From an uncultured Clostridia bacterium (lineage in GTDB: Bacteria > Bacillota > Clostridia > TANB77 > CAG-508): DNA of 36,532 nucleotides. The stretch spans positions 1-36,532 of the forward strand of contig CALXZU010000013.1 in assembly GCA_944393325.1 (NCBI GenBank), written 5' to 3'. A model generated the notes under the pieces. It had not been told where the DNA came from, made no database searches, and saw only the letters and a list, made by a program, of their open reading frames with translations. The position numbers and the translations under genes are program-made. Of the stretch, positions 6,616 to 15,722 are shown in pieces (the first letter of the stretch is position 1; the number at the start of each line of letters is the position of its first letter).

Positions 6616-8178
6616 ATGGTAAGAATTAGTAATATAAAAATTTATAAAGATATCAAAGACGAGAACTTAATAGATCTTGTTATTAAAAAATTTAAGATAA
6701 AAAGAGAAGATATTATTAATTGGCATATAGTAAAAAAATCTATTGATGCAAGAAAAAAAGATGATATTCATTATAATTATTCTATTAATATAGAACTCGA
6801 AAATGAGAAAAATTATAAACATTTTGATAAAGTAACAAAAAAAGAACTTCCTATAATTAGAGCAAATAATATAAGCAATAAAAAAGTTATTGTAATAGGT
6901 GCTGGTCCTTCTGGTTTATTTTCTGCACTTACTTTAGTACAAAATGGAATTACTCCTATTGTTATAGAACAAGGCTCTAAAGTTGAAGAAAGAGAAAAAG
7001 AAGTTGAGATTTTTAAAACTACTGGCAAATTAAATTGTTTGTCAAATGTACAATTTGGTGAAGGTGGTGCTGGTACTTTTTCAGATGGTAAATTGACAAC
7101 TGGCATTAATAGTCCTTTTTGTTCCAAAGTTCTTGAAGAATTTGCTAAGTTTGGAGCTCCTAAAGAAATTTTATATTTATCAAAACCTCATATTGGTACA
7201 GATAAATTAATTAAGGTAATTAAAAATATACGTGAATTTATTATTTCCAAAGGTGGAAAGTTTTTATTTAATACTAAAGTTATAGATTTTAATATAAAAA
7301 ATAGTAAAATTACTTCTGTTACTTGCAAAGATAAAAATTCTACTTTTGAGATAGATGGATCACATATAATTTTAGCAATTGGACATAGCTCAAGAGACAC
7401 ATTTTTTAAACTTTTTGATAAAGGAATTTCAATGGAAGCAAAGAATTTTTCAGTTGGAGTACGTATAGAACACTTACAAGAAGATATAAATAAAGCTCAA
7501 TTTGGTAATTGTAAATTACATCTTCCACCTGCTGATTACAAACTTTCTTATCATTTACCTAATGGTCGTTCTTGCTATACATTTTGTATGTGTCCTGGTG
7601 GCTCTGTTATTGCTTCTTCAAGTGAAGAAAATACAATCGTAACTAATGGTATGAGTAATTTCTTAAGAAATGGTAAAAATGCAAATTCAGCTATACTTGT
7701 TAATGTTACTCCTGATGATTTTGAAAGTAATTCTCCTCTTGCTGGAATTTATTTCCAAAAAGATTTAGAAGAAAAGGCTTTTGTTTTAGGTGGTAAAAAT
7801 TATTTTGCACCTATCCAAAGAGTTGAAGATTTTCTAAAAAACAAGAAATCAGAATATATTGGAAAAGTAAAACCTAGCTATTTACCAGGTGTTACTATGT
7901 CTAACTTACAAGAAATTTTACCTACATTTGTTACTAATACTTTAATAAAAAGTATTCCTTACTTTGATACTAAACTAAAAGGTTTTTCAGAACCAGACGC
8001 TATTTTAACAGGTGTTGAAACTAGAAGCTCTTCTCCTGTTAAGATACCTAGAAATGAAAATTTAGTTTCTAATATAACAAACTTATATCCTTGTGGAGAA
8101 GGTGCAGGTTATGCAGGTGGTATTATGTCTGCTTCTGTTGATGGAATAAGATGTGCTATATCAGTATTAGAGAGCTAA
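6616..8178 (+). CDS. FAD-dependent dehydrogenase (COG2509-like)
   Basis: A 520-residue flavoprotein. After a basic N-terminal domain of about 90 residues comes the dinucleotide-binding motif VIVIGAGPSG (residues 91-100), then the conserved blocks NVQFGEGGAGTFSDGKL and AIGHSSRDTF, and the C-terminal LYPCGEGAGYAGGIMSA that closes the FAD site. This layout and length match the uncharacterised FAD-dependent dehydrogenase family common in Firmicutes. The substrate is unknown. A ribosome site (AAGGAG) precedes the ATG. The gene ends convergently with the cysteine desulfurase, overlapping it by 4 nt inside a shared hairpin. Confidence 0.9.
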   Translation: MVRISNIKIYKDIKDENLIDLVIKKFKIKREDIINWHIVKKSIDARKKDDIHYNYSINIELENEKNYKHFDKVTKKELPIIRANNISNKKVIVIGAGPSGLFSALTLVQNGITPIVIEQGSKVEEREKEVEIFKTTGKLNCLSNVQFGEGGAGTFSDGKLTTGINSPFCSKVLEEFAKFGAPKEILYLSKPHIGTDKLIKVIKNIREFIISKGGKFLFNTKVIDFNIKNSKITSVTCKDKNSTFEIDGSHIILAIGHSSRDTFFKLFDKGISMEAKNFSVGVRIEHLQEDINKAQFGNCKLHLPPADYKLSYHLPNGRSCYTFCMCPGGSVIASSSEENTIVTNGMSNFLRNGKNANSAILVNVTPDDFESNSPLAGIYFQKDLEEKAFVLGGKNYFAPIQRVEDFLKNKKSEYIGKVKPSYLPGVTMSNLQEILPTFVTNTLIKSIPYFDTKLKGFSEPDAILTGVETRSSSPVKIPRNENLVSNITNLYPCGEGAGYAGGIMSASVDGIRCAISVLES

Positions 8179-8198
8179 GAATTTAGCTCTCTAATACT
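8163..8198. terminator. hairpin formed by the two convergent gene ends
   Basis: Perfect 16-bp stem (8163-8178 and 8183-8198) with a 4-nt loop. Its arms encode the last codons of both convergent genes and contain both stop codons (8176-8178 on plus, 8175-8177 on minus). T-runs are weak on both sides, so efficiency as a terminator is uncertain. Confidence 0.7.
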
Positions 8199-9314
8199 TT
8201 CTATAATACTGTCTACTAAATAGTCTACATCTTCTTTTGTATTTTCCTCTCCAAATGTTACTCTTATTGCACTTGTTGCTTCTTCATCAGATAAACCGAT
8301 TGCTTTTAAAACATGTGATGGCTTACCATTTCCTTCTGAGCATGCTGAGCCACTAGATATACAAATCCCCTTTTCATCTAATTTCAAAAGTAAACTCTGG
8401 CTATCTATCCCTTTAAATGAAAAATTACTGTTTCCTGAAACTCTTAATTTTCTACTACCATTTAAACTTGCTCCAACAATTCTTTCTTCTACTAAATTTA
8501 TAAAATAATCTCTTAAGCTCTTTAAATATTCCATATTTTTTTCTAAATCTCTTTTGGCTATTTCACATGCTTTTCCTAATGCTACTATTCCTGCAACATT
8601 TTCTGTTCCTGCTCTTTTGTCTTTTTCTTGATGTCCACCATCTATTAATTTTTCTATATTTATTCCTTCTTTTATATATAAAGCTCCTACTCCCTTTGGT
8701 GCATTTATTTTATGTCCAGACAATGATAGCATATCAATTCCCATATTCTTTACATCTATAGGAATATGTCCTACGCCCTGAACACTGTCTGTATGAAAAA
8801 TTATGTTATACATTTTTGCAATTTGAGATATCTCATATATTGGCTGTAATGTTCCTATTTCATTATTTACACTCATTATACTAATTAGAATTGTATCATT
8901 TCTAATTGCTCTTCTTAAGTTTTCTAAATCTACTATTCCATCTTTGTTTACATTTAAGTATGTTATTCTAAAGCCATGTTTTTCTAATGCTTTACAAGTA
9001 TGTAATACTGCTGGATGTTCTATTTTTGATGTTATTATATGTTTTCCTTTATATTTATTAGAATATGCAATCCCCTTAATTGCCATATTGTCACTCTCAG
9101 AACCTCCTGCTGTAAAATAAATTTCATTTGGTTTACAATTAATCAAGCCAGCAACTCTTTTTCTTGCCCCTTCAATCCCTCTCTTTGACTCTCTTCCTAA
9201 TGTATATAATGATGATGCATTTCCATATTTTTCTTTCAAATATGGTAACATTTCTTCTAATACTTCTTGTTTTACAGGTGTTGTTGCAGCATGGTCAAAA
9301 TATCTAATTTTCAT
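8175..9314 (-). CDS. cysteine desulfurase (NifS/IscS family)
   Basis: A pyridoxal-phosphate enzyme that takes sulfur from cysteine for Fe-S cluster, thiamine or tRNA sulfur pathways. Visible: FDHAATTP near the N-terminus, the HTDSVQGVGH block, the PLP lysine in SLSGHK (Lys202), and the persulfide cysteine in SSGSACS (Cys325). I start it at the ATG at 9314: GGAGG lies about 7 nt upstream, and four further in-frame codons upstream run into that ribosome site. This gives 379 residues, normal for the family. No iscU gene follows, so the sulfur acceptor is unknown. Confidence 0.93.
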   Translation of the reverse strand: MKIRYFDHAATTPVKQEVLEEMLPYLKEKYGNASSLYTLGRESKRGIEGARKRVAGLINCKPNEIYFTAGGSESDNMAIKGIAYSNKYKGKHIITSKIEHPAVLHTCKALEKHGFRITYLNVNKDGIVDLENLRRAIRNDTILISIMSVNNEIGTLQPIYEISQIAKMYNIIFHTDSVQGVGHIPIDVKNMGIDMLSLSGHKINAPKGVGALYIKEGINIEKLIDGGHQEKDKRAGTENVAGIVALGKACEIAKRDLEKNMEYLKSLRDYFINLVEERIVGASLNGSRKLRVSGNSNFSFKGIDSQSLLLKLDEKGICISSGSACSEGNGKPSHVLKAIGLSDEEATSAIRVTFGEENTKEDVDYLVDSIIESIRELNS

Positions 9315-9355
9315 ATAAACCTCCAAAAAATAAAAACATTATTATACTATTATAT

Positions 9356-10213
9356 TCAATTACTTGTTAAAACTTGTTTGATTTTTTTAAGATTTTTTAA
9401 AACCGCTTCATACCCATATTTAAAACAACTGTCTAATTTTTCTATATCAAATAGCCCCGTTTTATCTGTTTCCACAGTTAATATAAAATCACAATTATTT
9501 AAACTCTTTTCTGATATTTTATTTCCCATTATATCTAATGTTCTCATTCCTAAGTCCATTATATTACTTGAACTTTCAATGTCATCTGCTTTAAAGTTTA
9601 CTGCAATTATTTTGTCTACTCCTTGTTTTCTTATTTCTAAAACAGGGATATTATCTAATATTCCACCATCATAAAAACTATGCCCTTCAAATTCACAAGG
9701 ACAAAATATTCCTGGGAAACTACTGCTTGCTCTTACTGCTTTTCCCACTTCTATATTTGTTATATACCTGCCCTTGTTTTCCACATTTGGTACACTATTT
9801 GTGAATATATATTCTTTTCCATCCCTAATGTCTACTGATGTTATTATTACTGGTAGATCTAAAATTTCTCCAACATTTTTATATCCTTTTCTTACAGCTA
9901 ATTTGTTAAATGCTTCTTCTAAACTTTTTCCACTTTTTAAACCCTTTATTCCTGCTTTATTGCCTAATATTTTTTCTCTTACACCTGAAAACATTAGACC
10001 CCCATTTAAACCTACAATTTCTTTTGAATATAATTTAAATGCCTCATAAATATAATCTGGAGTATACCCCATTGCATATAATACTCCTACTAATGCTCCT
10101 GCACTTGTTCCTCCTATTATATCTACACTTATCCCGTTATCTACTAGTGCTTTTAAAACTCCTGCATGAGCTATTCCTCTTATCCCTCCACCTGATAATG
10201 CTATTCCTAACAA
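9356..10213 (-). CDS. patatin-like phospholipase (RssA-like)
   Basis: A 285-residue Ser-Asp dyad hydrolase. The oxyanion-hole motif GGGIRG (residues 8-13), nucleophile elbow GTSAG (Ser37) and the catalytic Asp182 in SFYDGGILDNIP are all present and in order. The family hydrolyses acyl esters of membrane lipids; the true substrate is unknown. There is no signal peptide, so it acts in the cytoplasm or at the inner membrane face. It starts at TTG with a GGTGAT-type ribosome site just upstream. It lies 41 nt downstream of the desulfurase start on the same strand but is probably a separate unit. Confidence 0.9.
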   Translation of the reverse strand: MLGIALSGGGIRGIAHAGVLKALVDNGISVDIIGGTSAGALVGVLYAMGYTPDYIYEAFKLYSKEIVGLNGGLMFSGVREKILGNKAGIKGLKSGKSLEEAFNKLAVRKGYKNVGEILDLPVIITSVDIRDGKEYIFTNSVPNVENKGRYITNIEVGKAVRASSSFPGIFCPCEFEGHSFYDGGILDNIPVLEIRKQGVDKIIAVNFKADDIESSSNIMDLGMRTLDIMGNKISEKSLNNCDFILTVETDKTGLFDIEKLDSCFKYGYEAVLKNLKKIKQVLTSN

Positions 10214-10338
10214 AATATCACCCGCTTCTTATATTTTTATTTTCTCTTTTACTTTCATTTTCTTATTTTTTCAATTTTTCTATTTTCAGCTTTTTCTTTA
10301 CTATATTATTTACTTATTTTTATTTTTTAAACAGAAAA

Positions 10339-10362
10339 AAAGTTACTAAATTAAGTAACTTT
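10339..10362 (-). terminator. rho-independent terminator of the GLUG pilin-like gene
   Basis: Perfect 9-bp stem AAAGTTACT / AGTAACTTT with a 6-nt loop, followed on the minus strand by a run of seven Ts. The gene's stop codon (10361-10363) overlaps the stem. Confidence 0.88.
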
Positions 10363-11776
10363 ATTCCCAATATAATAATGGATAACCATTGTTTATTACC
10401 TCACTATCTTCTTTAAATGCATCACCTAAATCCGTTGCTGTAAATGTATCGTTTTTTGTATAAGAATTTGTGATTTTATTTATCTTATAATAACTACCAA
10501 TAATCTCTCCTGAACTTTCTCCTAAAATATTCCCAATAGAATAACAATTGGTTACATATGTTCCATCTGTTTCGCCTCCTGCTCCTATTATCCCACCTGC
10601 TTCTTTTTCTCCTTTTACATCTCCTAAATTATAACAATTTTCTATTTTTCCATCTAAACTCCCTACAATTCCTCCTGTATTCCAATAAGAACCATTGACA
10701 TTTCCTTTATTACAAGAATTTATAATATTTCCTTTAAAATATCCAGCAATTCCACCATAGTAATTTTCATTCGGCTCACTTGTTATTTCTCCATAATTCC
10801 CACAATTTATTATTTCACTATAATATTTTGTAAATTGCTCCCAATTTGTTCCATTACTATTTCCTACTATTCCGCCTCTTCCTTTTATATCTCCATAATT
10901 TTTACAATTAAAAATTCTATGTTTCCCAGCAACTACTCCTACAATTCCTCCAGTAGTTTCTTCACCTTTTATATCTGCATAATTTATACAATTACTAATA
11001 TTGCCAGTAGTTCCATATAGATACCCTACTACTCCTGCGGTTCTTTGATTTCCATTAATACTATTATTTTCTTCTATTATTATATTTCTTATCGTTCCAT
11101 CTATTACTAAGCCAAAAAGTCCGTTACAAATTTCATCAGATGAAATAGTTATCCCGTTTATCTTACAATTACCACCATCGAATATTCCTTTAAATGGTTT
11201 ATTATTTTCTGTGTCTGGATACTTAACATCTTCTGTTGCTTGGTCATAATAACCAATAGCTTCCCATTCTTCTCCCGCTAAGTTTATATCACTTGTAAGT
11301 AATACTGCTTTTCCTTCATAGCTATTTCCACTATTTACATCATCTCTAAATGTCTTTAATTCTTCTTCATTATTTATTTCTATTATATTGTCACTATTTA
11401 TTACTGTTTTATCATCATTTACATAGTATTTTCTATTTGTATCCTTAATTTCAATTATAAAACTTCCATCTCCATTTACTACTACATCTAATTCTTGACT
11501 TGCAAATTGATTCTTAAGTTCGTTTCTAAAACTTGTTTCATCTAATACTTCTACAAGCCCGTCATCATTTATCGAACTTCCCACAACTGCTAATTTTATT
11601 TTTTCTTCCTCTTCTGCTTTTGTTGTATTTTCTTTAGCATTGCTTGTTTGCCTAAGTATTCCATTTTCTCCAGTTAACATTGCTATTGACACACTTGCTA
11701 ATATTAGAAGTACTATTATTGTTAGTACTAAGGCAATAAGAGTAATTCCATTCACATTTTTCCTGTTTTTTTCCAT
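10361..11776 (-). CDS. pilin-like surface protein with GLUG repeats
   Basis: A 471-residue protein with a prepilin-like start: NGITLIALVLTIIVLLILAS (residues 9-28), a Gly-Ile cleavage-type site and one hydrophobic helix, then MLTGENGILRQ and a charged helix. Residue +5 after the predicted cleavage is Ala rather than the usual Glu. From about residue 215 there are repeated GLUG-type units of the form GGIVG...I.NC.N.G.I.G, a beta-solenoid-like repeat seen in surface proteins and adhesins. It ends NNGYPLLYWE. No pilus assembly ATPase or prepilin peptidase is in the window. The gene is divergent from a small XRE regulator (11930) and has its own terminator. Surface location and adhesion are inferred. 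Confidence 0.85.
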   Translation of the reverse strand: MEKNRKNVNGITLIALVLTIIVLLILASVSIAMLTGENGILRQTSNAKENTTKAEEEEKIKLAVVGSSINDDGLVEVLDETSFRNELKNQFASQELDVVVNGDGSFIIEIKDTNRKYYVNDDKTVINSDNIIEINNEEELKTFRDDVNSGNSYEGKAVLLTSDINLAGEEWEAIGYYDQATEDVKYPDTENNKPFKGIFDGGNCKINGITISSDEICNGLFGLVIDGTIRNIIIEENNSINGNQRTAGVVGYLYGTTGNISNCINYADIKGEETTGGIVGVVAGKHRIFNCKNYGDIKGRGGIVGNSNGTNWEQFTKYYSEIINCGNYGEITSEPNENYYGGIAGYFKGNIINSCNKGNVNGSYWNTGGIVGSLDGKIENCYNLGDVKGEKEAGGIIGAGGETDGTYVTNCYSIGNILGESSGEIIGSYYKINKITNSYTKNDTFTATDLGDAFKEDSEVINNGYPLLYWE

Positions 11777-11894
11777 TTTACATTTTCCTTTCTTTTCATT
11801 AGTTATATTTACATCATTAATATATATCTTAATAATATATAGTGGTATTAAGTTTTTATAGTTTTATATTTATAATTTTTATATAGATAATATT

Positions 11895-11906
11895 TATCTT
11901 AACAAG
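11895..11906. promoter_or_regulatory. operator-like site TATCTTAACAAG, copy 1
   Basis: TATCTTAACAAG lies just upstream of the XRE gene's ribosome site. It is repeated exactly at 12227-12238, and a partial copy (ATATCTTAATAA) lies near 11830 closer to the pilin-like gene. The core CTT-N3-AAG is two-fold symmetric, as expected for an XRE dimer. Being sites for the adjacent regulator is an inference. Confidence 0.45.
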
Positions 11907-11929
11907 TTATATATGAAGGAGGAAATTAC

Positions 11930-12193
11930 ATGAATTCCATGCAAATCGTTGGTCTAAATACTAAATATTATAGATACCAAAATAAATTAACCCAAGAGCA
12001 ATTTGCTAATAAAACCAAATTTAAAGTTGCTTATTTAAGTACTATAGAAACTGGAGATGCTAATTTAACTCTAAAAAATATAGATTTAATAGCTAATTCT
12101 TTTGGTATAAAACCTTCACTATTATTTGACGAATCTACTGCAAACCTTGCAAAAAAATTACCACCTAGAGTTGATATGTATATCAATAATTAA
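11930..12193 (+). CDS. small XRE-family helix-turn-helix regulator
   Basis: An 87-residue DNA-binding protein. Residues 11-66 form the Cro/C1-type five-helix domain: YYRYQNKLTQEQFANKTKF, then VAYLSTIETGDANLTLKNID, then LIANSFGIKPSLLF. The start has an excellent GAAGGAGG site 7 nt upstream. It is divergent from the GLUG pilin-like gene, with two exact copies of TATCTTAACAAG flanking it, so it probably regulates itself and the surface gene. Its last 20 residues (KKLPPRVDMYINN) have no known role. Two further XRE-pilin pairs lie at 17883-19406 and 27533-29237. Confidence 0.88.
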   Translation: MNSMQIVGLNTKYYRYQNKLTQEQFANKTKFKVAYLSTIETGDANLTLKNIDLIANSFGIKPSLLFDESTANLAKKLPPRVDMYINN

Positions 12194-12226
12194 TATCATT
12201 ATTTATAGTTGAATTTTATTAAGTTA

Positions 12227-12238
12227 TATCTTAACAAG
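12227..12238. promoter_or_regulatory. operator-like site TATCTTAACAAG, copy 2
   Basis: Exact 12-bp repeat of the site at 11895-11906, placed just after the XRE gene. Immediately beside it a TGCTATAAT extended -10 sequence points left on the minus strand (near 12247-12239), which could drive an RNA antisense to the regulator. That promoter has no clear -35 and remains tentative. The rest of 12194-12307 contains overlapping weak hairpins (about 12258-12292) that may end the XRE transcript. Confidence 0.35.
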
Positions 12239-12307
12239 ATTATAGCATTATATATTTTTTTAGTCAAACTAAAATTACTCTTTTTTTAGTTTTATTTTAA
12301 CATATTA

Positions 12308-12333
12308 AAAAGTAAGGCATTTACCTTACTTTT
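12308..12333 (-). terminator. terminator of the WG-repeat gene
   Basis: Perfect 10-bp stem AAAAGTAAGG / CCTTACTTTT with a 6-nt loop, 6 nt beyond the stop codon of the WG-repeat gene on the minus strand, followed by a short T-run. Confidence 0.82.
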
Positions 12334-12339
12334 CATTTT

Positions 12340-14151
12340 CTATTCACTTACTACTGTATTTGTAATATTTTCATCGGTTGTTTCATTTATTACATCTGTA
12401 TTTTCAGTTGCTGGCTCATTATTTAAATCTGTATAATAATATTCTCCAAAACCATATCTTACTCTGTAATAATTTCCTATGAAAAATGGCTCTTGTTCTT
12501 CATTTAAAGTATAAGTTGGTTCTAAAATTTCTTCACCTTTGGAATTTACCACTCCCCATTTACCGTCTAATTTTACTCCGGCAAATCCATATTCATTAAA
12601 CTCTGTAACTTTGTCATATTTAGCATCTACTACTGTATTTCCACTTTTATCTACAAATCCCCACTTATCATTTTCTTTATTTGCAAATAAAGTATTACTA
12701 GAAAATACATCGGTATTTTTTAACTCTTTACCATCTTTATCAAAATACATTGTATCAGTATCATTAGAAATCTTTATATAATTACCTTTATTTTCAATTT
12801 TAGCATTTACAAGACTACATATCTCTTTTAAATCTTTAGAAAATAATTTAATTATATTCTCACTTGTAATACTTGCCTGTATTACATTTGTTCCATCTAT
12901 TTTTTGAAGCCCATCATAATTGATATCTATTTTTATTTCATCATTATCATTAATAACACCAAGTTTTGACTCACTATTACTTACAATGAAATAATCATCA
13001 AATAAATATTCAATGTAATTATATTTCTCATCTATAACTTGTTCACCATTTTCATTGATAACACCATACTTAGTACCATCAGTATTATCTATTCTTATTC
13101 TATATTTCTCATTAGATGTATTTAAAATGGCAACATTAGTATCAATATTTACTTGTGTTCCTGATGTATTATATACTGTTACACCTTGGTCATTTTTTGC
13201 ATATAAATAAATTCCTGTAATATCTATTTGGCTGTATTCTGGAGCAATAATTACATCTCCATTCAAATTTGTAATTCCGTATTTCTTACTTTTCTCTGTT
13301 GTAAATACTTTATTACTTTCATCATATTCAATAGATTGGTAATTGTTAGGTATTAATTCCTCATCATTTTTCATAATACCATATTGTCCATTTTTTGCAC
13401 ATAAGATGTATGCATTTTCATTATCTAAAATACCAATTACTCTTGATAACTCATTATATTCTGGTTCTAATAATAATTTTCCATCATAATTAATATATCC
13501 ATATCTATAACCTTCATTAGTTGTATTAGATACTATATATCCTGCATATTTGTAAGTATTTTCAGATGTATAATATCCATCTACTGAAATTTTATCATAA
13601 ATAATATCTATTAATTGATTTCCCTTAATATTAATTACACCATATTTTCCATCTTTTTTAACTAAAAGTTCTCCTTCTTTATAAGGTAATCCTTCTATTG
13701 ATTCATATATTGGTTTAGTAATTTGTTTTCCTTCAAAATTGATTAACCCATATTTTCCATCTTGCTCATAAGTCAAAATAGATTTTTCATACATTAAATC
13801 ACTTGTAATATTTTGTAATCTTACAGGTTGGATATTTTGATAATTATTAAGTATTTCTTCTTGTTTTTCATTGAAAACTCTTGTATTTTCACCTTCATAG
13901 CAAATATATAAATTTTTTTCTGGATTTGGAATAACTACATTATCATATTTCGCTTCGATTACAATATTTCCATTTCTATCAATTACACCTAATAAATTAT
14001 CTTTTTCTAACACAAAATAATTGTAACTATTTACTTTTTCTACTTCATATTTTTTTGCATTTTTTCCTATAAAATATATAGAAAGTACAGCGATAATTGC
14101 AATTATTATTATTCCAATTATAACATTACGTATAATAAAATTTCTTTTCAT
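12340..14151 (-). CDS. membrane-anchored WG-repeat protein
   Basis: A 603-residue protein. Residues 7-28 are an uncleaved-type membrane anchor, and the rest is predicted outside the cell. It carries about ten WG/KWG-type repeats of the form GKYGVIN.KG...I...YD.I, for example near GKYGLINFEGKQITKPIYES, TKYGVINENGEQVIDEKYNY and DKWGFVDKSGNTVVDAKYDK. These repeats form beta-rich surface modules of unknown ligand. The C-terminus is an acidic, Thr/Asn-rich tail. It lies 16 nt downstream of the CNNM/CBS gene on the same strand, so both may be co-transcribed and end at the terminator at 12308-12333. Confidence 0.87.
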   Translation of the reverse strand: MKRNFIIRNVIIGIIIIAIIAVLSIYFIGKNAKKYEVEKVNSYNYFVLEKDNLLGVIDRNGNIVIEAKYDNVVIPNPEKNLYICYEGENTRVFNEKQEEILNNYQNIQPVRLQNITSDLMYEKSILTYEQDGKYGLINFEGKQITKPIYESIEGLPYKEGELLVKKDGKYGVINIKGNQLIDIIYDKISVDGYYTSENTYKYAGYIVSNTTNEGYRYGYINYDGKLLLEPEYNELSRVIGILDNENAYILCAKNGQYGIMKNDEELIPNNYQSIEYDESNKVFTTEKSKKYGITNLNGDVIIAPEYSQIDITGIYLYAKNDQGVTVYNTSGTQVNIDTNVAILNTSNEKYRIRIDNTDGTKYGVINENGEQVIDEKYNYIEYLFDDYFIVSNSESKLGVINDNDEIKIDINYDGLQKIDGTNVIQASITSENIIKLFSKDLKEICSLVNAKIENKGNYIKISNDTDTMYFDKDGKELKNTDVFSSNTLFANKENDKWGFVDKSGNTVVDAKYDKVTEFNEYGFAGVKLDGKWGVVNSKGEEILEPTYTLNEEQEPFFIGNYYRVRYGFGEYYYTDLNNEPATENTDVINETTDENITNTVVSE

Positions 14152-14167
14152 ATAAAAATCCCTTTCT

Positions 14168-15496
14168 TTATTCCTCTTTATCTTCGATTTCTTCTATCTC
14201 TTCTACATTATTTTTACATGCTTTTACTTTAATTATTCTCTTATCTTCATATTCTTCTATCTTATAAGTTACTTTTTCTGTCTCAATTATAGGATTTTCT
14301 TCATCTTTTGGTATTCTTCCCATTTCTTCTTGCAAGTATCCTGATAATGTATCATAATCTCCTTCTGGTATTTCGGCATTTAATAATTTATTTACATCAT
14401 AAATTGGTAAACTTCCTGATAAAAGGTATGTATTGTCATCTATTTTTTCATATTCTTTTTCTACTTTATCATATTCATCATAAATATCACCTACAAGTTC
14501 TTCCAATATATCTTCCATTGTAATTAAACCAGCTGTTCCACCATATTCATCTACTATAATTGCAATTTGTGTTTTATTTTTTTGTAATTCTTTAAATACT
14601 TCGTTTATTAACCTATTTTGTGATACAAAATAAGCCTCCTTTACCACATTTTTTACTCTAAATGTTTTCTTATTTATGTTTTTTAACACATCTTTTACAT
14701 ATAAAATACCTTTAACTTCATCAATTGTTTCATCATATACAGGTATTCTACTATAACGAAACTCTTCTTTAGTTAATTCTTCCATTAATTCTTCATTGCT
14801 TATGTTTATATCTACTGCAAAAATATCTTTTCTATGTCTCATTATTTCTGAAACTGTTATATCATTGAATTCAAAGACATTATTAATTAATTCTTTTTCT
14901 TCTTCCTTGATATTTCCACTTTCTTCACCTTGATCTACCATCATTTTAATTTCTTCTTCAGTTACTTGCTCCTCATCTGTTTCAGAAACACCAAATGCTT
15001 TAGAAATTCCATTTGTAACAAATGTAAGTAATTTTACAAATGGTGATGTTAATATAAATATTGTACGAATTATACCTATTGTACCAAAAGATATTTTTTC
15101 ATAATATTTCATAGCAAGTCTTTTTGGTACTAATTCTCCAAAAACTAATGTAAAGAATGACAATATAATTGTAATTACTATGATTGATATATTATTCCAT
15201 ACTGTTAAACTAAAAAATGGCATTAAATTATAAAGTGTTGGTGCTAACATTTCTGCAAATGCATCTGATGCAAACGCACTTGATAAAAATCCTGCTAAAG
15301 TAATGCCTATTTGTATTGTTGCCAAAAACTTACTTGGTGATTTTAACATTCCTTCAATTTGTTTTGCTTTTTTATTTCCTTCTTTTGCTTGTTTCTCTAT
15401 TTTTGCATCATTTAGTGAAATAAAAGCTATCTCACTTGCTGCAAAAAATGCATTAATAAAAATTAATATTACTAGTATAACGAGTTGTGATAACAT
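14168..15496 (-). CDS. CNNM/CBS/CorC-HlyC domain membrane protein (hemolysin-family)
   Basis: A membrane protein of the CNNM/TlyC type, usually tied to Mg2+ or other cation efflux rather than haemolysis. After an N-terminal four-helix CNNM domain (ALVFGELVPKRLAMKYYEKI-like block; here FFTLVFGELVPKRLAMKY) come two CBS motifs (SEIMRHRKDIFAVD; then AIIVDEYGGTAGLITMEDIL) and a C-terminal CorC/HlyC domain. I place the start at ATG 15496, where GGAGAG lies about 10 nt upstream. The frame stays open further upstream but without a better ribosome site. This gives 442 residues, normal for the family. Confidence 0.88.
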   Translation of the reverse strand: MLSQLVILVILIFINAFFAASEIAFISLNDAKIEKQAKEGNKKAKQIEGMLKSPSKFLATIQIGITLAGFLSSAFASDAFAEMLAPTLYNLMPFFSLTVWNNISIIVITIILSFFTLVFGELVPKRLAMKYYEKISFGTIGIIRTIFILTSPFVKLLTFVTNGISKAFGVSETDEEQVTEEEIKMMVDQGEESGNIKEEEKELINNVFEFNDITVSEIMRHRKDIFAVDINISNEELMEELTKEEFRYSRIPVYDETIDEVKGILYVKDVLKNINKKTFRVKNVVKEAYFVSQNRLINEVFKELQKNKTQIAIIVDEYGGTAGLITMEDILEELVGDIYDEYDKVEKEYEKIDDNTYLLSGSLPIYDVNKLLNAEIPEGDYDTLSGYLQEEMGRIPKDEENPIIETEKVTYKIEEYEDKRIIKVKACKNNVEEIEEIEDKEE

Positions 15497-15655
15497 TAAA
15501 AAATCTACTCTCCTTTTTATTGAAATTTTACATTTATATTTTACCAAAAATAATATATAAATTCAATATGAAAATATTAATAAAACAAAATAATAACTTA
15601 TTTTCATTATTTATATTTTAAAATTTCTATTTTTATTCATTATATAACTTATTTT

Positions 15656-15686
15656 AGAGCATTTCTCTTCTCTTAAGAAATGCTCT
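15656..15686. terminator. hairpin downstream of the surface-protein gene
   Basis: Perfect 11-bp stem AGAGCATTTCT / AGAAATGCTCT with a 9-nt loop, 37 nt past the stop of the Cna-type protein on the minus strand. No strong T-run follows, so it is a possible rather than certain terminator. The rest of 15497-15722 shows nothing else. Confidence 0.55.
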
Positions 15687-15722
15687 TTATGTTAATATAA
15701 AGGGGGTTAAAAAATTGTTTTT

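Noticed and set aside
10039..10416. Plus-strand Leu/Phe-rich frame of 125 codons that could pass for a membrane protein
   Set aside because: Most of it is antisense to the patatin gene and the end of the GLUG gene; no ribosome site and no membrane-protein pattern with charged loops.
12239..12247. Leftward extended -10 TGCTATAAT as a firm promoter
   Set aside because: No -35 box and no gene for it to serve; kept only as a tentative note under the operator-like site.
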